A stretch of DNA of 64,000 bases, taken from Cryptosporangium sp044454545 (lineage in GTDB: Bacteria; Actinomycetota; Actinomycetes; Mycobacteriales; Cryptosporangiaceae). Of this stretch, positions 1-9,266 are shown in pieces. The translations under genes and the position numbers were made by a program. The stretch spans positions 930,001-994,000 of the forward strand of contig NZ_JBITDV010000001.1 in the NCBI RefSeq assembly GCF_044454545.1. Direction: 5' to 3'. The notes beneath the pieces are model-generated. The model was given only the letters and a program-made list of their open reading frames with translations, was not told the origin of the DNA and did no database searches. How positions within the stretch are numbered: position 1 is the first letter of the stretch; every line of letters starts with the position of its first letter.

Positions 1-579
1 GGAACCCCGCCGGCACCCGACCGCCGGACCCGCGGCCGGGTCCGGCGCCGCGACGCGGTGTACGCCGCCGCGATCGGGCTGTTCGTCGAGCGCGGCTACG
101 ACAACACGACGATGGACGAGATCGCCGAGCGCGCGGACGTCGCCCGCGCCACCGTGTTCAACCACTTCCAGCGCAAAGCGGCCTTCCTCGACGAGTGGTC
201 GTCCCGGCGCCGCGACCGGGCGCTCGGTGCCGTCCGGGCCGAGGAGCACCACGCGCTCCGGGAGGTCCTGCAGCGGTACATGGTCGAGCTGGGCAACCTG
301 AGCTCCGCGACCCGGCCCGAGACGGTCGCGCTGATGGGCGCCGCCGTCCACAACACCAACGTCCTGGGCGACCCGCCGCTCGCGCACGAGATCGCCAAGC
401 TGCTGACCGACTCCGGCGAGCTCGCCGAGTCCGTCGACCCCGAGCTGGCCGGCCTGCTGCTGGCCACCGGCTACTTCGCGACGCTCACCCGCTGGATCGA
501 CACCGACCCCCCGTTCGACCTCACCGAGCAGTTGCTCCGCATGCTCGACCTCGTCCTGACCGGGGTCCTGCCGGCCTAG
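1..579 (+). CDS. TetR/AcrR family transcriptional regulator (5' end outside window)
   Basis: This is a DNA-binding one-component regulator. The reading frame is open from base 1, so the true start lies upstream of the window. The residues before the GTG at 58 (RRTRGRVRRRDAV) look like the basic N-terminus of a TetR protein and belong to the gene. The helix-turn-helix is clear: a helix containing GLFVERGYDNTTMDEIAERA, then DVARATVFNHFQRK. The C-terminal ligand domain is unrecognised. It lies 54 bp upstream of the aminotransferase gene on the same strand. Ligand and targets are unknown. Confidence 0.85.
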   Translation, partial: GTPPAPDRRTRGRVRRRDAVYAAAIGLFVERGYDNTTMDEIAERADVARATVFNHFQRKAAFLDEWSSRRRDRALGAVRAEEHHALREVLQRYMVELGNLSSATRPETVALMGAAVHNTNVLGDPPLAHEIAKLLTDSGELAESVDPELAGLLLATGYFATLTRWIDTDPPFDLTEQLLRMLDLVLTGVLPA

Positions 580-633
580 CGCACAGCCGCGGGACGCCCT
601 CGTGGTCCGGCGTCAGAGGTCGGGGCGGGCCGA

Positions 634-1845
634 ATGCAGGTAGAAAGAAGTGTGCATCCGAACTCCGTGGCCGCCGAGCTCGCCGGGCCGTCCGCCCGAT
701 CGGGGATCGAGCCGTTCCACGTCATGGACATCTGGGCCGCCGCGGCCGAGCGGCAGCGCACCCACGGTGACCTGATCAACCTGTCGGCGGGCCAGCCCTC
801 CACCCGCGCTCCCGCCGCCGTGCGGGCCGCCGCCGCCGCGGCGCTGGATACCGAGGTCCTCGGCTACACGGTCGCGCTCGGCATCCCGGAGCTGCGGTCC
901 GGCATCGTCGAGCACTACCGGCGCACCTACGACGTTTCCCTGGGAATCGACGACGTCGTCGTCACCACGGCCGGCTCCGGCGGTTTCCTGCTCGCGTTCC
1001 TGGCCGTGTTCGACGCCGGCGACCGGGTCGCGATGGCCCGCCCGGGCTACCCCTGCTACCGCAACATCCTCACCGCGCTGGGCTGCGAGGTCGTCGAGCT
1101 GCCGACGGGGCCGGAGACCCGGTTCCAGCCCACCGTCGCGATGATCGAGGCGCTCGACGCGCCGATCCAGGGCCTGATCGTCGCCAGCCCGGCCAACCCC
1201 ACCGGTACGGTCATCGACCCGGCCGAGCTGGCCGCGCTCGCCGTCCTCTGCGAGGAGCGCGGGATCCGGCTGGTCAGCGACGAGATCTACCACGGCCTCA
1301 GCTACCCGGGGGCACCCGCGACGGCCTGTGCCCGGGAGACGTCCCGCCAGGCGATCGTCGTCAACTCGTTCTCGAAGTACTTCTCGATGACCGGCTGGCG
1401 CCTCGGCTGGCTGGTGGTGCCCGAGGGGCTGCGCCGCGCGGTCGACCGGCTGACCGGCAACCTGACGATCTGCCCTCCCGCACTCGGTCAGTACGCGGCC
1501 GTCGCCGCGTTCACGCCCGAGTCGTACGCCGAGGCGGATTCCCACGTGGAGCGCTACGCGGTCAACCGGGCGCTGCTGCTCGACGGCCTCCCGCGGCTGG
1601 GAATCGACCGGCTCGCGCCGGCCGACGGCGCGTTCTACGTGTATGCCGACGTCGGGCACCTGACCGACGACTCGATGGCGCTGACGTACGAGTTGCTGGC
1701 CGAGACCGGCGTGGCGATCGCCCCGGGGGTGGACTTCGATCCGGTCGACGGGCACCGGTACGTCCGGCTCTCGTTCGCGGGCGCCACCGAGCCGATCGAG
1801 GAGGCGCTGGCCAGGCTCCGGCCGTTCGTCGCGAAGCGGTCCTAG
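634..1845 (+). CDS. Pyridoxal-phosphate-dependent class I/II aminotransferase
   Basis: This is a fold-type I aminotransferase of the aspartate aminotransferase superfamily. It would transfer amino groups between an amino acid and a 2-oxo acid in the cytosol. The PLP lysine lies in SFSKYFSMTGWRLGW (codon at 1375-1377), preceded by ASPANPTGT and by VSDEIYH, which supplies the Asp/Tyr pocket. Length is near 400 residues, normal for the family. An ATG is present at 634, but the GTG at 652 (HPNSVAAEL) has a better purine-rich site (AGAAAG, 642-647) and may be the real start. The stop overlaps the stop of the convergent CoA-transferase gene in the sequence CTAG. The substrate is not predictable. 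Confidence 0.9.
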   Translation: MQVERSVHPNSVAAELAGPSARSGIEPFHVMDIWAAAAERQRTHGDLINLSAGQPSTRAPAAVRAAAAAALDTEVLGYTVALGIPELRSGIVEHYRRTYDVSLGIDDVVVTTAGSGGFLLAFLAVFDAGDRVAMARPGYPCYRNILTALGCEVVELPTGPETRFQPTVAMIEALDAPIQGLIVASPANPTGTVIDPAELAALAVLCEERGIRLVSDEIYHGLSYPGAPATACARETSRQAIVVNSFSKYFSMTGWRLGWLVVPEGLRRAVDRLTGNLTICPPALGQYAAVAAFTPESYAEADSHVERYAVNRALLLDGLPRLGIDRLAPADGAFYVYADVGHLTDDSMALTYELLAETGVAIAPGVDFDPVDGHRYVRLSFAGATEPIEEALARLRPFVAKRS

Positions 1846-3053
1846 GGCAGGCGGACCGCGCCGGCGTCGGCGAGGCCGGTCACCTCGGCGGCGTCCAGGC
1901 CGAGCCAGTCGCCGAGCACGTCCCGGGTGTCGGCTCCCACGGCCGGGGCGGGCCCGGGCGTCGGTGGCGTCCACCCGGACGGACGGCCGACCGGCAGCGG
2001 CACCGGGTACGTGCCCAGCGCCGGATCGTCGACCTCGGTGAACAGCCCGCTGGCGGCCAGCAGCCCGTCCTCCGACCGGGTCATCTCCTCGATCGTGCGG
2101 TAGTCGCCCCAGAGGATGTTCGCGCCGTCGAGCGCCTCCACCACGGACGCGTGCGTCCGCTGCTCGAACCACGGCCGCAGCAGCGCCGAGATCACGTCCC
2201 GGTACCGGTAGCGGGCCTCCTCGGCTGCGAAGTCGACGCCGATCGCCTTCTCCATCGCGGCCAGCACGTCCTCGGTGCCGGTCAGCCGGATCAGGTTGTT
2301 CCAGTGCCGGTTCGTCAGCGCGACGACCATCACCCGCCGGACGTCGGCGGTGGCGAAGTCGCACCCGTAGCTGCCGTAGAGGTAGTTGCCCTCGCGCAGG
2401 CGCTGCGACCCGTTCACGACCACGTCCGCGACGAACCCGAGGTGCGCCATCGTCGCCACCGCCACGTCGGCCAGGTTGATCTCGACGAACTGCGGCGCGC
2501 CCGTCTCCCGGCGCATCCGCTCGGCCGAGACGACCGAGAGCGCGGCGTGCGCCCCGGTGATCAGGTCCCAGGCCGGCAGCACGTGGTTGACCGGCACGCT
2601 GGCGTCCACCGGGCCGGTGACCCAGGGCAGTCCGACCTCGCAGTTGACCGTGTAGTCCACCGCCGGACGCCCGTCCGCGCGCCCGCCGATCTGGATCTGG
2701 ATCAGGTCGGGCCGGACCTGGCGCAACTGCTCGTGGCGCAGCCAGGACTGCCCGACCGCGTTCGTGACCAGGATCCCGTGGCCCTCACCCGGCACCGCGA
2801 GCAGCCGCCGGACGACGTCCCGGCCGGCCTCGCCGCGCAGGTCCACCTCGATCGACCGCTTGCCCCGGTTGAGCCCGGCCCAGTACAGGCTGCGCCCGCC
2901 GGGCGCCAGCGGCAGCCGCCGGGTGTCGGTGGCCCCGCCGATCGGGTCGACCCGGACGACGTCCGCGCCGAGCTGGGCCAGCGTCATGCACGCCGACGGC
3001 CCGGCCACGTACGTGCACAGGTCGACGACGTGCAGTCCGCTCAGGGGCAGCAT
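1842..3053 (-). CDS. Class III (CaiB/BaiF-type) acyl-CoA transferase
   Basis: This 403-residue enzyme moves CoA between carboxylic acids or thioesters. The start MLPLSGLHVVDLCTYVAGPS, with LGADVVRVDPIGG following, is the standard N-terminus of the CaiB/BaiF family, as is the block LPAWDLITGAHAALSVVSAER. The ATG at 3053 overlaps the stop of the upstream thiolase gene by one base (TGATG), so the two are translationally coupled. This start was preferred to earlier in-frame codons because family homology begins here. Pairing with a thiolase suggests a role in catabolism of an acyl-CoA or aromatic acid; the substrate is unknown. Confidence 0.88.
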   Translation of the reverse strand: MLPLSGLHVVDLCTYVAGPSACMTLAQLGADVVRVDPIGGATDTRRLPLAPGGRSLYWAGLNRGKRSIEVDLRGEAGRDVVRRLLAVPGEGHGILVTNAVGQSWLRHEQLRQVRPDLIQIQIGGRADGRPAVDYTVNCEVGLPWVTGPVDASVPVNHVLPAWDLITGAHAALSVVSAERMRRETGAPQFVEINLADVAVATMAHLGFVADVVVNGSQRLREGNYLYGSYGCDFATADVRRVMVVALTNRHWNNLIRLTGTEDVLAAMEKAIGVDFAAEEARYRYRDVISALLRPWFEQRTHASVVEALDGANILWGDYRTIEEMTRSEDGLLAASGLFTEVDDPALGTYPVPLPVGRPSGWTPPTPGPAPAVGADTRDVLGDWLGLDAAEVTGLADAGAVRLP

Positions 3054-4267
3054 CAGACCTTCTCGAAGATCGCGGCGAGGCCCTGGCCGCCGCCGATGCA
3101 CATCGTCTCGAGCCCGTAGCGGGCGTCGCGGCGCACCATCTCGCGGCTCAGCGTCGCCAGGATGCGCCCGCCGGTCGCGCCCACCGGGTGCCCGAGCGAG
3201 ATGCCCGACCCGTGCACGTTCGTCCGGTCGAAGTCTCCCGGTGTGAAGCCCCATTCCCGGGTGCACGCGAGCACCTGCGCGGCGAACGCCTCGTTGACCT
3301 CGATCAGGTCCATGTCCTTGAGCGCGAGACCGGCCAGGCTCAGCGCCTTCGCCGTCGCCGGGACCGGCCCGATTCCCATCGTCTTCGGCGGCACGCCGGC
3401 GACACCCCAGGACACCAGCCGGACGAGCGGCCGCAGCCCGTACTCGGCGGCCTTCTCGGGCGAGGTCACGATGCAGATCGCGGCCCCGTCGTTCTGCCCC
3501 GACGCGTTGCCGGCCGTCACGGTCGCGTCGGGATCGTCCTTCCCGAGGACCGGCCGCAGCGTCGCCAGCTTCTCGATCGAGGAGTCCGGCCGGATGTGCT
3601 CGTCGGCGTCGACGACCACCTCGGCCTTCCGGCCGCGCACGGTCACCGGCACGATCTCCTCGGAGAACACTCCGGACGCCGCGGCCGCGGCCGCCCGCTG
3701 GTGGCTGCGCACCGCGTACTCGTCCTGCTCCGCCCGCGGGATCGAGTACTCGCGCCGCAGGTTCTCGGCCGTCTCGAGCATGCCGCCGGGCACCGGGAAG
3801 TTCTGCCCGCCCGCGGTGACCCGCCCGGCCGACAGTGCGTCACGCAGCAGCACGCCCGGGCTGCCACCCTTGACGCCCCAGCGCATCCCGGTCGAGTAGA
3901 ACGGCGCGTTCGACATCGACTCGGCGCCGCCCGCCAGCACGACGTCACCGGCCCCGGCCTGCACCTGCATCGCCGCGTAGAGCACGGCCTGCAGGCCCGA
4001 CCCGCAGCGCCGGTCGATCTGCAGCCCGGACGCCGTGACCGGCAACCCCGCGTCGAGCGCCGCGACCCGGCCGATCGCGGGTGCGTCCATCGTCGGGTAG
4101 CAGTGGCCGAGCAGGACGTCGTCCACCGCCTCCGGCGGCAGGCCGGTCCGGTCGATCAGCGCACGGATCACGGTCGCGGCCAGCTCGTGCGGCGGGACGT
4201 CACGCAGGGCGCCTCCGAACCCGCCCACCGGTGTCCGCAACGGCTCGCAGATCACGGCCTCAGGCAT
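3053..4267 (-). CDS. Thiolase (acetyl-CoA C-acyltransferase)
   Basis: This enzyme performs thiolytic cleavage of 3-ketoacyl-CoA at the end of a beta-oxidation round, or the reverse condensation. The nucleophile Cys88 is in DRRCGSGLQA, the histidine is in GHPVGATGGR, and the C-terminal base is in CIGGGQGLAAIFE. Length is 404 residues, normal. The start at 4267 (MPEAVICEPLRTPVGGFGG) was chosen because AAGGGGAG lies about 7 bases upstream; an in-frame ATG at 4297 has no such site. It is the first gene of a two-gene operon with the CoA-transferase. The 194-bp region to the divergent hydrolase gene should hold its promoter, but no clear operator was seen. Confidence 0.93.
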   Translation of the reverse strand: MPEAVICEPLRTPVGGFGGALRDVPPHELAATVIRALIDRTGLPPEAVDDVLLGHCYPTMDAPAIGRVAALDAGLPVTASGLQIDRRCGSGLQAVLYAAMQVQAGAGDVVLAGGAESMSNAPFYSTGMRWGVKGGSPGVLLRDALSAGRVTAGGQNFPVPGGMLETAENLRREYSIPRAEQDEYAVRSHQRAAAAAASGVFSEEIVPVTVRGRKAEVVVDADEHIRPDSSIEKLATLRPVLGKDDPDATVTAGNASGQNDGAAICIVTSPEKAAEYGLRPLVRLVSWGVAGVPPKTMGIGPVPATAKALSLAGLALKDMDLIEVNEAFAAQVLACTREWGFTPGDFDRTNVHGSGISLGHPVGATGGRILATLSREMVRRDARYGLETMCIGGGQGLAAIFEKV

Positions 4268-4461
4268 CTGGTCGCTCCCCTTGATCGCCCGGAACATGCG
4301 TCGATTCGATCACGCGCCGGGCCGGCGCCGGTCGGGAACCGCCCGGTGAGATAGCGCACCGTCGCCGGCGGCGGCCGCTCCCCCCCGGCCCGGGCAGCGC
4401 GATCCGGCCACCGGCCGGAGTTCGTCACGGGGGCCCGCGCGAACCGCTAGCGTGCGGTGGC

Positions 4462-5313
4462 ATGACGCCCACGGCGCCGAGGGAGTACTCCGTTCCGCTG
4501 CCGACGCACGCGGCCGGGGTCCTGGAGTGGGGACCACCCGACGGTGAGCTGCTGATCGCGCTGCACGGGTTCCCCGACACCGCCTGGACGTGGCGCACGG
4601 TCGGCCCGCTGCTCGGCGAGGCGGGGTACCGGGTGGCGGCGCCGTTCCTCCGCGGTTACGCACCGTCCGGCTGCCCGGGCGACTACTCCGTCCGCGCGCT
4701 CACGGCCGACGCGATCGCGCTGCACGAACGACTCGGCGGGACGGACACCACCGCGCTGGTCGGCCACGACTGGGGCGCGATCACCGCGACGACGCTGGCC
4801 GGTTCGCCCGGCTCGCCGTTCGCCCGGGTCGCGGCGCTGGCCGTGCCTCCCCTCGGCTGGATGCACCCCCGGCGCGGGTCGCTGCGGCCCTGGCTCGGCG
4901 CGATGTCGCGGCAGCCGTTCCGGTCCTGGTACATCGGCTACAACCAGGTGCCGGGCCTGGCCGAGCGTCACTTCGAGTGGCTCGTCCGGCGTCTGTGGAG
5001 GCGCTGGTCACCGGGGTACGACGCCACCGAGGACATCGAACGTCTGAAGCAGGCCGTGCCCGACCGCGCGCACGCCGAGGCGGTCGTGTCCTACTACCGC
5101 CGCGCCCGCGTGCCGTTCGACGAGCCCCGGGTGCCGCTGCTCTACCTGCACGGTGATCGCGACGGCGCGCTCGACCCCGCGTGGTTCCGGGTGGCGCAGC
5201 CGCGGATCGGTCCGTCGTCCCGGTCCGCGCTGCTCACCGGCGCCGGTCACTTCCTCCAGCTCGAGCAGCCGGGCCCGGTCGCCCGGCACCTGCTCGACTT
5301 CCTCCGGAGTTAG
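4462..5313 (+). CDS. Alpha/beta-fold hydrolase, epoxide hydrolase-like
   Basis: This is a cytosolic alpha/beta hydrolase of 283 residues. The oxyanion motif HGFPD (35-39) and an aspartate nucleophile, Asp103 in GHDWG, place it with epoxide hydrolases and haloalkane dehalogenases rather than serine esterases. The late acid is probably in HGDRDGALDP and the catalytic His in GAGHFLQLEQ. No signal peptide is visible. It is followed 58 bp later by a flavin monooxygenase on the same strand, so the two may act on the same compound. The substrate cannot be named. Confidence 0.88.
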   Translation: MTPTAPREYSVPLPTHAAGVLEWGPPDGELLIALHGFPDTAWTWRTVGPLLGEAGYRVAAPFLRGYAPSGCPGDYSVRALTADAIALHERLGGTDTTALVGHDWGAITATTLAGSPGSPFARVAALAVPPLGWMHPRRGSLRPWLGAMSRQPFRSWYIGYNQVPGLAERHFEWLVRRLWRRWSPGYDATEDIERLKQAVPDRAHAEAVVSYYRRARVPFDEPRVPLLYLHGDRDGALDPAWFRVAQPRIGPSSRSALLTGAGHFLQLEQPGPVARHLLDFLRS

Positions 5314-5371
5314 CCCGGACCGGGTCCGGGCCCGGCCGGAATACCACCACTCCGGTGCTGTTCCACCCGAC

Positions 5372-6424
5372 GTGGAACGAACGACCGTGGTGATCATCGG
5401 TGCGGGACAGGCCGGGCTCTCGGCGGCCTACCACCTCCGGCGCCGCGGTCTGCCGTTCGTGGTCCTCGACGCGGAGTCCGCGCCCGGTGGGGCGTGGCAG
5501 CACCGCTGGGACTCGCTGCGGATGGCGACCGTCAACGGCATCTTCGATCTTCCCGGCTTCCCGAAACCGCCGATCGACCCGGACGAGCCGAGCCGCACCG
5601 CGATCCCGCGCTACTTCGCCGCGTTCGAGCGTGAACTGGACCTCCCGATCCGGCGCCCGGTCCGGGTGACCGCGGTCCGCGAAGACGGCGACGACCTCGT
5701 GGTCGAGTCGGGCACCGGATCCTGGCGGGCCCGCGCGATCATCAACGCGACCGGTACCTGGACCAATCCGGTGCTTCCCGCCTACCCGGGCCGGGAGACG
5801 TTCACCGGCGTCCAGCTCCACACCTCCGGCTACGGCCGGGCCGAGGACTTCGCCGGCCTCCGCGTCGCGGTCGTCGGCGGCGGGATCTCCGCCGTTCAGC
5901 AACTCGAGGAGATCAGCCGGTTCGCCACCACGTTCTGGTACACCCGCCGGGAGCCCGTCTTCCGTGACGGCGAGTTCGACCCCGAGGTGGCCGGCCGCGA
6001 GACGATCGCCAAGGTCACCGCGGACGCGGCCGCCGGCCGCCCCACCGGCAGCATCGTCTCCTACACCGGCCTGATCTGGACGCCCTACGCGCGGGCGGCC
6101 CGCGACCGCGGCGCACTCGCGCGGCGGCCGATGTTCACCGCGATCGAACCCGGCGGCGTGCGGGAGGCCGACGGCACGTTCACCGGCGTCGACGTGATCC
6201 TCTGGGCCACCGGTTTCCGGGCCGCGCTGGCCCATCTCGAGCCGCTCGCCCTGCGCGGCGCGCTGGGTGGCGTCCGGATGAAAGGGACCGAGGTGGTGGG
6301 CGAGCCCCGCGTGCATCTGATCGGTTTCGGTCCGTCGCAGTCGACGGTCGGCGCGAACCGGGCCGGCCGCGAGGCGGCGGTGGCGCTCTCGAAGTACCTC
6401 AGCCGTCCGCGGCTCGCTGCGTGA
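5372..6424 (+). CDS. FAD-dependent NADPH monooxygenase (CzcO/FMO-like)
   Basis: This two-dinucleotide flavoprotein belongs to the flavin monooxygenase group. The FAD motif GAGQAG begins near residue 10, and the NADPH motif VVGGGISAVQ lies in the middle. The family signature ILWATGF is near the C-terminus. Length from the GTG at 5372 is 350 residues, short but normal for CzcO/ArsO-like proteins. The GTG was chosen because it sits just before the Rossmann strand TTVVIIGAGQAG; its ribosome site is weak. The 3' end overlaps the convergent acyl-CoA ligase gene by 26 bp. Oxygenation of a sulfur, nitrogen or ketone substrate is possible. Confidence 0.87.
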   Translation: MERTTVVIIGAGQAGLSAAYHLRRRGLPFVVLDAESAPGGAWQHRWDSLRMATVNGIFDLPGFPKPPIDPDEPSRTAIPRYFAAFERELDLPIRRPVRVTAVREDGDDLVVESGTGSWRARAIINATGTWTNPVLPAYPGRETFTGVQLHTSGYGRAEDFAGLRVAVVGGGISAVQQLEEISRFATTFWYTRREPVFRDGEFDPEVAGRETIAKVTADAAAGRPTGSIVSYTGLIWTPYARAARDRGALARRPMFTAIEPGGVREADGTFTGVDVILWATGFRAALAHLEPLALRGALGGVRMKGTEVVGEPRVHLIGFGPSQSTVGANRAGREAAVALSKYLSRPRLAA

Positions 6425-8063
6425 CCTGGTCGGCGGCCCAGCGGTAGTCGGCCTTCCCGGACGGGGACCGGACGATCGCGGGCACCCGGATGATCAGCTT
6501 CGGCAGCTTGTAGCGGGCGACGTGGCGGCCGGCCTCGGCGTTCAGCTCGTCGTCGGTCGGGTCGTCCTCCGGGTTCATCTCGACGATCGCCACGACCTCG
6601 CTGCCCCAGCGCTCCGACGGGCGGCCGGAGACGATCACGTCGCGGACGGCCGGGTGTGCGAGCATCGCCCGTTCGACCTCCTCGGCGAAGACCTTCTCGC
6701 CGCCGGTGTTGATCGTCGCGCTGTCCCGGCCGAGCAGCCGCACCCGGCCGTCCTCGAGCAACGCGGCCCGATCGCCGGGAAGCGACCACCGAACGCCGCC
6801 GACCAGCGGGAACGTACGGGCGGTCTTGCCCGGGTCGCCGAGGTAGCCGAGCGGGATCCGGCCGCGCCGGGCCAGCCAGCCCTGGCCCTCTCCCGGCTCC
6901 AGGACGCGGGAGAGGTCGTCGTGGACGACCGCGGTCTGCTCGTGCGCGTCGAACACCCCGGCCTCGGTCATCGCGCCGCTCGCCGAGAGCGCGCTCATCT
7001 GGACGCCGGTCTCCGAGGCGCCGCCCGCGTCGAGCAGCAGGAGGTCCGGCAGCACGCGCATCAGCCGCTCGCGCATCCCCGGCGAGAGCGGCGCACCGCC
7101 GTTGGAGATCACCGCGAGCGTCGAGAGGTCGTACGGCCGGCCGGCGTCGATCGCCCGCTCGATCTCTTCGACGACCGGCAGCACGACCGCGTCACCCAGC
7201 ACCGGGATCGACGTGATGCGCTCGCCCACGATCAGCCGCAGCGCCTCGGCACCGTCGAGATGCCGGTTGTCGTCGAGCAGCACCACCGTGCCGCCGTTCG
7301 TGATCGTGTAGAACGCGCTCCACTGCGCGGCGCCGTGGATGAACGGCGGGATCATCAGCACCCGCTGGCCGCCGGGGTTCGCGGCCGCCGCGGCGGCGAT
7401 CGCGTCGTAGGACGGCCAGGGGTCGGGCGAGCCGAACGGGGTGCCGCCCATCGCCGCGACGTAGACGTCGTCCTGCCGCCAGAGCACGCCCTTGGGCATG
7501 CCGGTCGTGCCGCCGGTGTACAGGATGAGCAAGTCGTCGCCGGAGGGTTCCGGCAGGCCCGAGACCGTGGTCGCGGCCGCCGATTCGTACGCGACCGCGC
7601 CTTCGAGCAGGTCGTTGCCGCTGTCGTCGGCGACCTGGATCAGGACCCGTAGGTCGGGCAGCCGGTCGCGGATCGCCTGCAGGCTCGGCGCGAACTCCGC
7701 GTGGTAGACGATCGCGCGGGCCCGGGCGTCGGTGAGGAGGTACAGCAGTTCCTCGGCCACGTACCGGTAGTTGACGTTGAACGGCGCCAGCCGGGCCCGG
7801 TGCGCCGCGACCATCGCCTCGACGTACTCGGGGCAGTTGCGCAGGTACAGGCCCACGTGGTCCTGGCCGGACTCGTGGCCCCGGAGCGCGGCGCGGTCGC
7901 GTTGCGCGCCGAGCCCCGTCGCCACCAGGTACGCGGCCAGGCCGTCGGCCCGATTGTCCATCTCGCGGTAGGTGAGCCGGCGGTCTCGCCGGACCATGGC
8001 CTCGGTGTCCGGGATGGACTCGGCCACGGTCCGGAACACCTGCGACAGGGTGAAGCTGGTCAC
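6399..8063 (-). CDS. Fatty-acyl-CoA synthetase, FadD19-like
   Basis: This ATP-dependent acyl-CoA ligase activates a carboxylic acid to its acyl-AMP and then its CoA thioester. The P-loop is YTGGTTGMPKGV, followed by GASETG, and a C-terminal block (GRDSATINTGGEKVFAEEVE) typical of AMP-forming ligases. An extra stretch near residue 60 (RDRAALRGHESGQDHVGLYL) resembles the FadD17/FadD19 subgroup, which acts on branched or steroid side chains; this is from memory of the family and is inference. The GTG start at 8063 is set by GGGAG five bases upstream. Length is 554 residues. It converges with the monooxygenase gene. Confidence 0.9.
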   Translation of the reverse strand: MTSFTLSQVFRTVAESIPDTEAMVRRDRRLTYREMDNRADGLAAYLVATGLGAQRDRAALRGHESGQDHVGLYLRNCPEYVEAMVAAHRARLAPFNVNYRYVAEELLYLLTDARARAIVYHAEFAPSLQAIRDRLPDLRVLIQVADDSGNDLLEGAVAYESAAATTVSGLPEPSGDDLLILYTGGTTGMPKGVLWRQDDVYVAAMGGTPFGSPDPWPSYDAIAAAAAANPGGQRVLMIPPFIHGAAQWSAFYTITNGGTVVLLDDNRHLDGAEALRLIVGERITSIPVLGDAVVLPVVEEIERAIDAGRPYDLSTLAVISNGGAPLSPGMRERLMRVLPDLLLLDAGGASETGVQMSALSASGAMTEAGVFDAHEQTAVVHDDLSRVLEPGEGQGWLARRGRIPLGYLGDPGKTARTFPLVGGVRWSLPGDRAALLEDGRVRLLGRDSATINTGGEKVFAEEVERAMLAHPAVRDVIVSGRPSERWGSEVVAIVEMNPEDDPTDDELNAEAGRHVARYKLPKLIIRVPAIVRSPSGKADYRWAADQVTQRAADG

Positions 8064-8168
8064 GTGGTCTCCCGAAACGGTGGGGAAACTTCGGCGCAAT
8101 GCCGTGATCCTAAGTGAACAATGATTCGTCCGGGGCCGGTTCCGGCGTGCGGCCCGGCTCGCCGACGT

Positions 8169-9194
8169 TCACCGTTCCACCAGCGCGTCGCCGAGCGGGG
8201 TCCGCGCGTAGCGGACCTCGTGGACCACCCGGCGGGAGGTGAGCAGGCCCGCGTCACGGAGGACGGCCAGGTGGCCGGAGACCGTCGAGAGGGCCAGGCC
8301 GTGCCGGGCCGCCAACGCCGACGTCGAGGCCGGCGCGTGCAGCGCGGTCAGGAGCGCGGCGCGGTTCGCGCCCAGCAGCCGGGCCAGGGCCAGCGCCGGT
8401 CGCCCGGCCGGTTCCCAGGCCCGGGCCATGCCCCGGGCCGGGTAGATCAGCGTCGGTTGCCAGCGCGGCGCGAAGCCGCTGATCGTGTCGGGCCACGCGA
8501 AGACGCTGGGCAGGAGCAGGAGGCCGCGGCCGGCCAGGTCCTGATCGCCGAGGGCGGTGCTGCCGCCGCGCAGGGCGAGCGTGTCGCCGTCCCAGCTGAT
8601 GTCGGGGTGCAGGTCGGCGAAGAGCGACTGCAGGCCGCCTTCGGCGAGCCGCCGTGAGCGCTCGGCGATGTCGGCCTCGAGCACGTCCCGCAGCCGCGGC
8701 CAGTCCGGGGCGACCAGCACCTCCCAGGCCCGCTCGGTCGCGTCCGCCAGCGCCCGCACGGCCGACACCGGGTCGTCCAGCAAGGCCCGCCGCGCTGTCT
8801 CCACCGCCCGCCGCGCGGCCGGACCCGCCGGACGCGAGGCGGCAGCTTTCGGCGGCTCGTGCCGGGTGCTCTCGAAGGACGCACGCATCTCGTCGTGCGC
8901 CAACGCCGGGTCGGTGGCTCGCAGGCGGGCGATCTCGTCGGCGAACTCCGCGACCCGGCCCAGCGGCGCGTCCGGCGGCGGACCGAGGAAGTCCGGTGTG
9001 TAGCCGCGGACCGGCATCACCAGCGGCAGCGGACCCAGCTCCAGGCCGTCGGCGCGAGCCAGCCAGCTCCGGTGGAACCCGTGACGCGCCGGGCGCAGCA
9101 GCGTCCGGACCGCCTCGTGCGTCTCGCACAGCGGCGACACCGCGAACCGGCAGCGCAGCAGGTCTTCACCGGCGAACCGGAACCGCAACGGCAC
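8169..9194 (-). CDS. ArsR-type winged-helix regulator with N-terminal DUF5937-like domain
   Basis: This 341-residue regulator ends in a winged helix (LALSTVSGHLAVLRDAGLLTSRR, then VRYARTPLGDALV) of the ArsR/SmtB type. A long N-terminal domain (LRFRFAGEDLLRCRFAVSPLCETHEAVRTL) is typical of actinobacterial proteins labelled DUF5937. The GTG start at 9194 has GGGAGG five bases upstream. No metal-binding cysteine pattern is seen, so it is probably not a metal sensor. It is divergent from an MFS transporter gene with only 72 bp between starts, so it likely represses that transporter. Confidence 0.83.
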   Translation of the reverse strand: MPLRFRFAGEDLLRCRFAVSPLCETHEAVRTLLRPARHGFHRSWLARADGLELGPLPLVMPVRGYTPDFLGPPPDAPLGRVAEFADEIARLRATDPALAHDEMRASFESTRHEPPKAAASRPAGPAARRAVETARRALLDDPVSAVRALADATERAWEVLVAPDWPRLRDVLEADIAERSRRLAEGGLQSLFADLHPDISWDGDTLALRGGSTALGDQDLAGRGLLLLPSVFAWPDTISGFAPRWQPTLIYPARGMARAWEPAGRPALALARLLGANRAALLTALHAPASTSALAARHGLALSTVSGHLAVLRDAGLLTSRRVVHEVRYARTPLGDALVER

Positions 9195-9266
9195 GGATCC
9201 TCCCGCGGTGATTCGGCTGTGCCCGGAACACTAGGCCGCGGACACGGCGAAAGGCACGCTCCGCCC

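Noticed and set aside
5313..5331. Hairpin GCCCGGACC/GGTCCGGGC after the alpha/beta hydrolase
   Set aside because: It is a good stem but has only a one-base centre and no T-run, so an intrinsic terminator is not supported.
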